Assembly: GCF_947179165.1 (NCBI RefSeq)
Contig: NC_077238.1
Span: 74,833,257-74,897,256, forward strand
Source of the DNA: Solanum dulcamara
Lineage: Eukaryota; Streptophyta; Magnoliopsida; Solanales; Solanaceae
Length of the DNA stretch: 64,000 nucleotides
Direction of reading: 5' to 3'
A model generated the notes under the pieces. That model worked only from the letters and a program-made list of their open reading frames with translations. It ran no database searches and was not told where the DNA came from. Below, piece after piece: positions 55,640-64,000 of this stretch. The first letter of the stretch is position 1. Each line of letters opens with the position of its first letter. Made by a program: the position numbers and the translations under genes.

Positions 55640-56840
55640 TTCCTAGGTCAAAAGGACTTGGGCTTCTAAATTAATTAATGAAAGATCAAAATCCTTCTCC
55701 ATCTAATATTAGGATTATCATGTTTATAAAAAGTAAAATCCTTCTCCATCTAATATTAGGATTATCATGTTTATAAAAAGGTTTCCAAGACCACTAATCA
55801 TATTATTGAACATCTACAAGCTAAAGAGAAGTTTTAATATTCTATTAAGTTTATTCATGATAAAGTGTCAAAATAAACCTCAAAGAAAACAACGTAATGT
55901 GTTGGCGGCCAAAAAAGATAAAGCTATTACTAAACATTTAGAAAATGGTTTACATCAATTCCTAGAAAATTAAGAACTGTTAAGAAGAATCAAAAGTTTA
56001 AGCCATCAACTAGTTGGATTGGCTACAAGAAGGAGATCAGGAAAAAAATTCAAAGAACGCTAATCAAATATGTAACAATTGGTACTCTAAACCCCTTTCA
56101 GAATACGAGATTCCAGGACCCATTTTCGATGATCTAGATGCATTGTTATGGGATGAAGATATTGTCTTTAACTTTTGAAAAGACATTCTAGACTTAAATA
56201 TGTACAAGATATAGAAGATGTTAAGTTTAATCCTTCTTACACTATATATTTATTTGTATATGGTGCCTAGTATTAATATTCTCTTTTCTATTAATCTTAT
56301 GAATTATAAGGATTATCATATTAAAAGAAAATCTCCCACATCCTTTTATTTACTTTTACTAAGTCGAAAGAATATCAGCTTCTAAATTAATGAAACATTA
56401 AAATCTTTATCCGTGTAATATTAAGATTATCATGTTTATAAAAAGGATTTGAAGACATATTTGTTAGAGTGAAGTTTTAATACTTTATTTGATATGAAGT
56501 GTCAAATTCTCGAGGAAAATAACATAAGAAGCTGACCAAAAAAAGATAAAAGCTATTACTACTAAATATCTAAAATATTTTTTGCATCAACCCTTAGAAA
56601 ATTAAGGACAAAACAATCATAAAAAAATGTGAAGAGGGATCAAAAGTTTAATTAATCCATCGACTAATTAGATTGACTATACAACGTAAAAAAGATTTAA
56701 AGGGTAATGGTCAAGCGTATAATATTAATACATGTTATTCTAAATCTCTTTTAAAATACTAATTCTAAGACTTATTTATGATAATCTCATTGACATGAAA
56801 TAAAGATATATGTTTAACCTTTGAGATGACACCCCAATGT
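55640..56840 (+). pseudogene. diverged tandem duplication of an unknown coding fragment
   Basis: Copy 1 (about 55740-56180) and copy 2 (about 56420-56830) share aataagaagc/aaaaaagataaagctatta, ttgcatcaa, cctagaaaattaag and aaaaagtttaa blocks in the same order. Copy 1 has a readable stretch ending SEYEIPGPIFDDLDALLWDE before a TGA at 56178. A 48-base tandem repeat (ccttctccatctaatattag) precedes copy 1 at 55692. The protein is not recognised; the acidic, Trp-containing end could be the C-terminus of a transcription factor, which is a guess. Confidence 0.45.
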
Positions 56841-56949
56841 AGATATATACATGATATATAATATATAAATTGAGATGGATTGGCCATGTATGTATTGAAG
56901 TCTGTTTGATCTGGTTTTTATTTTTAAAATAATTATGTGACCGCGCAAA

Positions 56950-57640
56950 TTAAATCCTTCTAATTACCTGAAACAGTGATAGTAAAAAAATGAGAGTTTG
57001 GGTTTATAGAAGAAACGCGCATATACACTCATTATTCGTACAAATATATAGACAGAAATATTATATATGCGCGAATGTACTTATTAAGCGTGCAAATACA
57101 TTATATTTTATTATTATTATGCGTGCGAATACAATAGAAATATAATACACACAAATACACTTATAAATTATGCGCGTGAATGTAGTGTACTCTACTACAT
57201 TTTGAAACCAAACTACTACTACGTTTTCTAACTAAACAAAATCTCGTTATTTTTCGCAAATCTTAACACAAATAACACTATTTACGAAATTTTCCTTCTT
57301 TTTTTAGGGAAACTTACAAAAATTTTACTAGTTTAGGAGCTAATTACTTAGATACACTCTAGTTTGCAATGTTACGAATCTTACCAGATTTTGGTGCGTC
57401 CAGATACATGTATCTCAGGATATATGGGGTCAAAATTAGGTCTAATTTGTTTTAAATACATTATTTAAGTGGATTCACATGTATCTGGGATACATAGACA
57501 AATTTCACTCGCCTCCCTCGCTACTCTCTTATGTATCTGGTATCCCATATACATGCAAATCACATAAGATACATACAGATACATATATCAAGTGTGTCTA
57601 GTGTAATTCGCATGTATGTAATATTTTAAAAGTATAGATA
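56950..57640. mobile_element. MULE-like terminal regions (tentative)
   Basis: Repeated short phrases gcgcgaatgta, gcgtgcgaatac and tacacacaaatac near 57010-57180, and gatacatgtatctg / gtatctgggatac text near 57400-57600, are typical of the ends of Solanaceae MULE-type elements. No boundary could be fixed. Confidence 0.35.
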
Positions 57641-57724
57641 ATATTAATAATTTTTATGGTAGTGAAAAATGTCTAATTATGTAGCTTGTCCATTAAGTAA
57701 CAGACCAATTAATAAGGCAAGGTC

Positions 57725-57812
57725 AAGCCCAACATTATAGGCCCAAGTTCATTCCTAGGGCTTCGATTTACACTCAAGGCATATATATAGCAACACAAGA
57801 ACATAGGGTTTT
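57725..57812 (+). promoter_or_regulatory. ribosomal-protein-type promoter remnant
   Basis: Two Site II motifs (agcccaa at about 57725 and ggcccaa at 57740, TGGGCY in reverse), a tatatatag box near 57782 and a telo box tagggtttt at 57804. This set is typical of plant ribosomal protein genes. It lies directly before the eL27 pseudogene. Confidence 0.65.
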
Positions 57813-57852
57813 AACTTCTTTTGGTTGCATTCACTCATCGGAGGCAGCAAAG

Positions 57853-58248
57853 ATGATGAAATTCCTGAAGCCAAATCATTCTTCAAGGCCGATACGCCAG
57901 CCGAAAAGCAATGATCGTGAAGGGATTCAATGAAGGAAAAAGAGACAGACCTTACGGTCACTGTTTGGTTGCAGGTATAAGTAAGTACCCAGAAAAGGTG
58001 ATTCGAAAGGATTCAACGAAAAAACAGGCGAAGAAATCTCGTGTTATGGTTTTCATCAGGCTGGTGAATTACAATCACATTATGCCTACTCGTTACACAC
58101 TCGATGTAGATTTTAATGATATTTTCAATACCGATTCGCTTCATTCTCGGGATAAGAAGGTAACTACTGCTAAAAAACTTAAAGGCAAGCTTGAAGAAAG
58201 GTTTAAGATGGGAAAAATCGTTGGTTTGTTACTAAGCTTAGGTATTGA
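57853..58248 (+). pseudogene. RPL27: ribosomal protein eL27 (RPL27) pseudogene
   Basis: The start MMKFLKPN is the eL27 N-terminus. A small deletion after codon 8 shifts the frame, and the original frame resumes at [17 protein letters not shown]. The middle ([46 protein letters not shown]) is very close to plant eL27. A one-base loss near 58213 shifts the frame again before the normal end NRWFVTKL. Acidic and neutral substitutions in the DVVTGD-like loop are also unusual. It is intronless, but promoter motifs are kept upstream, so it may be a DNA duplicate rather than a retrocopy. Not translatable into eL27 as it stands. Confidence 0.9.
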
Positions 58249-58944
58249 GAATTGAATTTGAGATTTGTCACGATCCAAATAGGGTCGTGAGTGGTACCCA
58301 CACTACCCCTCCAATGGAAGAATCAAAACTATACCCCCAAACTAGCATTCTAATACAAAAGTAAGCATAAAAAGATGCAGAAATAGTTTTTATATAATCT
58401 TTAAGATGAGTTTTCATAAATTCATGAATAAATTTTACACAGTCATAAAATAGTTAAACATGTGGAAGTCAACACCCTAGAACCTAAAGTTTATTGTATC
58501 AAAACTACTACATAACAAATCTAAGAGTACGGGGATGCAACCCCAAAAACAATAATACAAAGTAAAGTCTGAAAGGTCTAAGTCCGAAAAGATTGGACTG
58601 AGATCCTAGAAGAATTCGTGGTAGCCTGAAAGAACTGACTAACACTTAAATCCTGAACAGTTACTGATCTCCTAGCTGAAATTTATCAGTAGCCGTTTGA
58701 AGATGTTCTGTACTCAACAAGAAAAGAACAATTGCAGTATTAGTACACATAAACAACAGTGTACTGGTAGGATCACAAGCCAGACCAGTAAGCGAAACAT
58801 GCACAAGTAACTACAACTTAGTAAAGACTAACATATATGGAAACACATTACCAATCATCATTTTATAAGCATTACACAATTCACCATGTCAATACAATAC
58901 AATAACGAACAATATTCCTCTTATAGGACCCATACTCAAACTGT

Positions 58945-59135
58945 TAATATATGTTGGAACGTGACACGATCCAATATATGTATCGGAACGTGATACCCTA
59001 TCCAATATATGTGTCAGAACATGACACCTAATCTAATATATGTATTGAAACGTGACACCCAATCTAGTATATATGTGTCAGAAAGTGATATTTGATCCAA
59101 TATATATGTCGGGACGTGACACCCAATCCAATGTC
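58945..59135 (-). repeat. LTR minisatellite, about 37-bp unit
   Basis: Five to six units of aatatatgtatcggaacgtg-acacc type, the counterpart of 44560-44700. Confidence 0.75.
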
Positions 59136-59233
59136 ACAATCACAATTACAACGAGTAGTTCACTTACTTGCACAATCAAGTAACAAGTTCATTGTATGTA
59201 ATTGATCACGGTAGTCTTTTTATTAAGTCCAGT

Positions 59234-59928
59234 TAGAGCTGTCAAAATGGGCGGGCCTAACCCAACCCAATCCAACCCTAAAGGGCTAGCGAGTTAAATG
59301 GGTTAGGATGGGCTGACCCTTTTAACTAAAGGACCTATAAAATAGCAGCCCAACCCAGCCAAAGTGGGCTACGAGTTGGGACGGGTTAGCCTTTCAATCA
59401 AAAAATGGATAACATTGGCCTCTTAGAAAGACTATCGAACATTAATCAATACAACACCAATACATCAAAAATTCACATGTCCATAAGTTTCACACATTTT
59501 AGTAGAGTACTTACAAAACAATAGAACATGCAAGATACAACGGTCAACAATCATAAGATTCATTATAACAACATAGATTACATTATCATTTTTTCATAAA
59601 CTAGAAAAGAAAGGAGAAATGAGAAATTAAAACATAAAAGTAAAAGAGGTCAAAGATTCATAGTAATAATAACTCCAATTGCGTAGTTGCTGAAGATTTG
59701 GCAAAATAAGACACTACTTAAAATATATATAATAAATATTTTTAAAATTCATGATGCACGGGCTGGCCTCTGAGTCTCGCGGGTTGAGCCCATAAGGCTG
59801 GCGGGCCAAATGAGGATGGGCTAAAAAGCCTCACTCTTAAATAGGCTAGAAATATTTAGCCCAATCTCACTTAACTCAAGGATTGGGTTGGGTCGGCCTC
59901 ACGATCCAAGCCCATTCTGACAACTCTA
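59234..59928. mobile_element. non-autonomous hAT element with 8-bp target duplication
   Basis: Left end TAGAGCTGTCAAAATGGGC, right end GCCCATTCTGACAACTCTA, flanked by agtccagt at 59226-59233 and 59929-59936. Inner text is rich in gggcgggcc / ggcccgctg-like words. Length is 695 bases. It interrupts the LTR at 58266-60842. Confidence 0.92.
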
Positions 59929-60929
59929 AGTCCAGTACATCTTTTCCTAGTCTTATGTATGCAGGCAATACTATCAATTGCAGTTTAACAGGCACATAAT
60001 TCACAGACAAGAAATAAACCGTCACCTAACTCGAAACCAAGCCTTAACAATTCTGAAGAGCTAGAGCTTTCCCTTTTCGAAGTATCTCGTCTTGATTTTG
60101 GTAAAAAAATAATCAATAATTACAAGGAATCAACAAACAATGTCCTACAACATCCAGATTACATCAAAATCCTAACCTAGGCCACTTTTATGATCCTATC
60201 ACCCATCTAAGGCTATTTTCCACCATTAAATTTAGGCCAAGAACCCTCCCTTAAGTTATTTACCATGGATTCTAGGTTCTAAGAATCAAAATACAAGTTA
60301 GGAGAGTATTTAACTTACCTTTGATGCACAATGAGTAGAAAACTGAAATGAATAGCTCTAGTTTGTCCCTTTGCTCTCCAAAAATGAAAATTACAGAAAA
60401 ATAACATTTTGGAACTTTTTTCGTTTAAATCTACGATTTCCCTGCCATGGCGCCATTACCCTGCCCTAAAGAGAATAATCCCGTTGTGACAGGTTACAAG
60501 AGGACAAAAACACGAGATTTGTGTCCCAAGCCCTCATTTTGCAACATGCCCTTAAACCATGACATTCTAAAATCAACCCTTCACATTATTATAGATAATG
60601 GGAGTTCTACTCTCGATTTCGTAAAGCCGTACAGGCTCCTTAGTGTCTTCACTATCAACTCAAATTGTCAAACTGATAATTAAATCAACTATCCATTATC
60701 AGATTATCTCATACCTCACCTGACTTGGATTTCGTCCAAGTCTAGCCTATACTCAACTTTTTCAAGTTATTGCTCAAAAGTTTTCTGGCCCAAATTTCTT
60801 TCCTTTTGGCCTATTCATAACGACGGGACACATGTCATTACAATAGATACAAATTTACCTATTACTTGTACCTGAGTGATGAAAATAGCAAAGTTAGCTA
60901 AAATAAGAGTAAAGTGGTACCTGAATCAT

Positions 60930-61330
60930 TAAACAACTGAGGATACTTGTCTCGCATGTCCTTCTCGGTTTCTAAAGTAGTTTCCTCAATCGTACGATGC
61001 TTATATTAAACCTTTACCGACTTAATCTCTTTGGTCCTTAGCTTCTGGACATCATGATCAAGTATTACAATTGGTTTTTCCTCGTATTGAAGATCTTTGT
61101 CTAGTAAGACTGAGTCTCACTTAATGATATAATCTTTATACCCATGGTACTTCTTCAGCATAGATATATGGAACACTGGATAGACTCCAAATAAACTAGG
61201 TGCTAGAGCCAACCTATAAGCCATTGGCCCTACACAATCAAGGATCTAAAATAAGCCAATATAGCGAGGACTAAGCTTGCTTTTTTTGCCAAACCTCATC
61301 ACTCCTTTCATGTGTGATACCTTCGGGAGA
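60930..61330 (-). pseudogene. integrase C-terminus and chromodomain-like tail
   Basis: Reads KGVMRFGKKSKLS, then YPVFHISMLKKYHG, then LQYEEKPIVILDHDVQKLRT with KEIKSVKV and a Trp-poor ETTLETEKDMRDKYP end. This is the chromovirus integrase end; stops interrupt it at two places. Confidence 0.75.
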
Positions 61331-61727
61331 ACCACCCACCTACCTGAAATGCCATATCCCTCACCTTGCAGTCTACATACTCTTTCTATCAACTCTAGGC
61401 TATTAAAATCTTAGCTTAGATACTCCTTACTTTATCCTGAGAATCCCTTACTAGATAACTCCCAAGGTCTTCACATCTCCAGCCTCAAACCACCCTATGG
61501 GCGATCTACATGCCCTCTCATAAAGTATCTTGAATGGTGCCATATCAATGCTGGAGTGATAACTATTATTATAAGATAATTCAAACAAAGGTAGGAATTT
61601 ATCCCAATGTCCTCCAAAGTCGATTACATATGCCTACACATATCTTCCAACACTTGAATTATTCTTTTTGACTGACCTATTTCCAACTCAATGCGCCTTC
61701 CACCATATTAGCCTTACTTGGATGATA

Positions 61728-61988
61728 CTAGATGGTGACATCATAATATTTAAGTAGTTCCATCCACCTTCGCTGTCTCAGATTCAAGTCTTTCTGAGTG
61801 AACACATGTTGTAGACTATGATAATCAATAAACACTTCATACTTAACACCATAAAGGTAATGTCTCAAAATCTTGAGAGCAAATACTATTGCTGCCAACT
61901 CCAAATCATGCGTTGGGTAGTACCTCTTATGAACCTTCAACTGCCGCAAGGCATAAACTATACCATTTTTTGTCTTATATCTATACAA
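61728..61988 (-). pseudogene. gypsy RNase H domain, partial
   Basis: An 86-codon frame: [20 protein letters not shown] and [20 protein letters not shown], ending [11 protein letters not shown]. The usual TDH of the RNase H core reads IDY here, and the start is truncated by a stop. Confidence 0.8.
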
Positions 61989-62299
61989 GAAGCATCACAA
62001 TAAAGAATGCAATCCTAACCATCAACTGACAGTGTCAGAATATGTGTCGTGGTTAGAAGAGTCTTCAGTCTTTAGAAGCTTTTTTTATATTTGTCAGTCT
62101 ACTTAAACGGTACCTCCTTCTAAGTCAGCTTTTTAAAGTATGTTTTAATTGAAGCAAAGTTCATCACGGACTGCCTGTTATAGCTTTAAAGCCCAACAAA
62201 ACTCCTAACTTCAGTCATAGAACTAGGTTGGACCCAGATCTTGACTGCATCAATCTTTTGGGGACCTACCATCACCGCTTCTTTTGATACCACATGCCC

Positions 62300-62900
62300 T
62301 AAAAGGGCCACAGAGGAAACCAAAATTTATACTTAGAAAAATTTGCATCTAGTTTTTATTTCCCCAGACCAATAACAATACGAAGATGATCCTTATGTTC
62401 TTCATTACTCTTCGAATAGAACAAAATGTCATATATAAACACAATTACAAAAAAATCCAGAAATGGTTTGAACACCCTATTCATCAAACTTATGAAGGCT
62501 GCAGGTGCATTGTTCAATCCAAACAATATTATCAAGAACTCATAGTGCTAATATCGAGTTCTAAATGCCATTTTAGGTACATACTTAGGTCTAATATTCA
62601 GCTGATGGTAACCAGACCCTAGATCAATTTTAGAAAATACTTATACACCCTACAACTAGTCAAAAAGATCATCTATACGAGGCAACATGTGGATATTTCT
62701 AATGGTGGTCCTATTCAAATGTTGATAGTCTATGTACATCCTCATACTACCATTTTTTCTTCACAAATAACATCGGAGCACCCCATGGAGAAGCACTAGG
62801 ATGGATGAAACCTTTATCAAGGAGTTATTGGATTTGAGACTTAAGCTCCCTTAATTTTGCCAAAAACATACAATAAGGAGGAATAGAGATTAGGCGAGTG
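62300..62900 (-). pseudogene. gypsy reverse transcriptase, broken
   Basis: Blocks: LLDKGFIHPSASPWGAPMLF, KKKW, and later [15 protein letters not shown], where FIDDILIYS is expected. The catalytic Asp pair has become Tyr-Asp. Stops and frame changes occur between the blocks. Confidence 0.75.
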
Positions 62901-63018
62901 ACAGGCTCTAAGTCAATGCAAAAATCTATATCCTGGAGGCATACCAAGTAAATTAGTATGGAACACCTCCGTACACTTAGACACTATAGGAATAGACTCA
63001 ATAACGAGGGATTCGAAT

Positions 63019-63470
63019 TCAACATCCCAAATATGAGCCAAGTGTGCTAAACAACCTTGCCCTACCAATTTTTTTAGCTCGGATGAAGGATATGACTTTA
63101 TCTGGCTTAGGCTTGTACACCCCTTTCCACTCTAACCTTTCCCTACCCTGAATCTCTAGAGTTATTGTCTTATCATTACAGTCAAGCATAACAAAATAGA
63201 GGGGCAACCAAGTCATGCCTAATATCACATCAAAATCAATTATATCCAATATCACCAAATCAGCCCAAGTCTAAAAACCCATAAACATAATAGAATAAGA
63301 ACAATAAACATGAGTAACTACAACATACTCTCTAATGGGGGTAGAAACTTGGATGAGGCATCTAGCATATCACAAATCACATAAAAATCCAAGACAAACT
63401 ATACTGACACATAGGGATAAGTAGAACCCGGATCAAACAAGACAGTATTCATCCGATAACAGACAAGTAT
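63019..63470 (-). pseudogene. gypsy aspartic protease region
   Basis: VLFDPGSTYPYVS carries the catalytic D-x-G-S-T motif; the frame 63258-63019 continues with FDVILGMTWLPLY and ends near LEWKGVYKP. A stop separates the two parts. Confidence 0.75.
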
Positions 63471-63699
63471 AGTACCTATGATCACTGCACCAAATGCCTC
63501 AACCTCTGTCCTGCCCAGAAAAGCATAAAATTATGCCCTGTCATCATGAAAGAAAACCTTCCTGCCTAGCTGCACTGCTCTTCTACCTACATTACCATTT
63601 CCATGGTCTTTCTAATTTTTTCTTTGCCCACCTTATAGACGTCCTATACTATTATTACCTCCACTCGCATGTACCACTGCTCTAATCTGTTGATGCGCG

Positions 63700-63810
63700 A
63701 GATCAGTCATATGGTGGAGGGGATAATTTCTCTTCATGTGCCCTGGTTCCCATAATTATAACAACTTTGGTCAAGGGATGGTCTACTGCCTGATGCAAAA
63801 GAAGCAGGCA
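63700..63810 (-). pseudogene. gag zinc-knuckle remnant
   Basis: SCYNYGNQGTMKRNYPLH resembles C-x2-C-x4-H-x4-C, with the second and fourth cysteines replaced by tyrosine. It precedes the protease on -, as in gypsy gag. Confidence 0.55.
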
Positions 63811-64000
63811 TTACTGACTGAATTAGCCGGCCTGTAAATGCAGTCTACCTGAACCTTTAGAGTAAGAACCATTAAAGTTACCTATATTCTTGGTCTTCTT
63901 AGCCAAAGCCTTGACCTACCTATTCTGTTAGACTCTTTTCACTTTCTTTACGCAGTCTGTCACTTTATTGAAGCTTCTACCTTCAGAGGTCATGTGAACA

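Larger units (their letters stand above)
58266..60842 (-). mobile_element. 3' LTR of gypsy element 2, with a hAT insertion
   Basis: On - it starts TGTAATGACATGTG (60842) and ends GGATCGTGACA (58266). It is colinear with solo LTR A at 43622-45375. Without the hAT element it is about 1.87 kb. Pol remains lie upstream on - (to the right), so this is the 3' LTR; the 5' LTR lies outside the window. Its left end abuts the eL27 pseudogene. Confidence 0.85.
60843..64000 (-). mobile_element. internal region of gypsy element 2 (chromovirus type), decayed
   Basis: On - the order is zinc knuckle, protease, reverse transcriptase, RNase H, integrase end and chromodomain-like tail, then the 3' LTR. This order is Ty3/gypsy (in copia, integrase precedes reverse transcriptase). 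Stops and frameshifts occur in every domain. Sub-features below mark the parts. The element runs off the right edge. Confidence 0.85.

Noticed and set aside
62386..62622. 78-codon + frame
   Set aside because: Antisense to the decayed reverse transcriptase on -.

Overview
This window is nuclear DNA of a flowering plant, very probably a Solanaceae species and most likely Solanum. The evidence is the AT-rich composition, intron-containing genes, Solanaceae-type retrotransposon families, an Au-like SINE, a potato-carboxypeptidase-inhibitor-like cystine-knot gene and a STIG1-family gene. There is nothing bacterial here: no operons, no CRISPR array. The assignment rests on recognising families by eye; no database search was run.

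Layout. 1-955: 3 or so copies of a tandem repeat. 1.98-2.41 kb: a small two-exon gene for a secreted cystine-knot miniprotein. 3.8-16.7 kb: nested LTR retrotransposons: a Ty3/gypsy element on +, a Tat/Ogre-like element on +, and a gypsy LTR on - inserted in the second. 16.7-19.2 kb: MULE transposon debris. 19.5-21.0 kb: two tandem copies, on -, of a BRF1/TFIIIB-like zinc-ribbon gene, one with a complete three-exon reading frame. 21.0-25.4 kb: AT-rich DNA with a plastid ycf4 fragment and a second probably organellar insert. 25.9-29.6 kb: a small gene island with a secreted leucine-rich-repeat protein (+) and an LCAT1-type acyltransferase/phospholipase gene (-, two exons). 32.4-43.1 kb: one four-exon gene on - for a 158-residue tail-anchored protein; its introns carry several transposons. 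43.4-49.8 kb: a retrotransposon whose LTR and gag are each split by a solo LTR with perfect 5-bp target duplications. 52.9-53.4 kb: a STIG1-type gene (+). 55.6-58.25 kb: diverged duplicated debris and a frameshifted ribosomal protein eL27 pseudogene. 58.27-64 kb: a decayed chromovirus-type gypsy element on -, itself carrying a hAT insertion.

How it works together. The genes look like independent single-copy units: cell-wall or extracellular signalling and defence (cystine knot, LRR, STIG1), lipid metabolism (LCAT1) and an unknown membrane protein. The rest is a readable insertion history. Target-site duplications seen directly are 5 bp for two solo LTRs, 8 bp for four hAT elements, TTA for a Tourist-like MITE, TA for a Stowaway MITE and 18 bp for the SINE. 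They fix the boundaries and the relative order of many insertions without any database.
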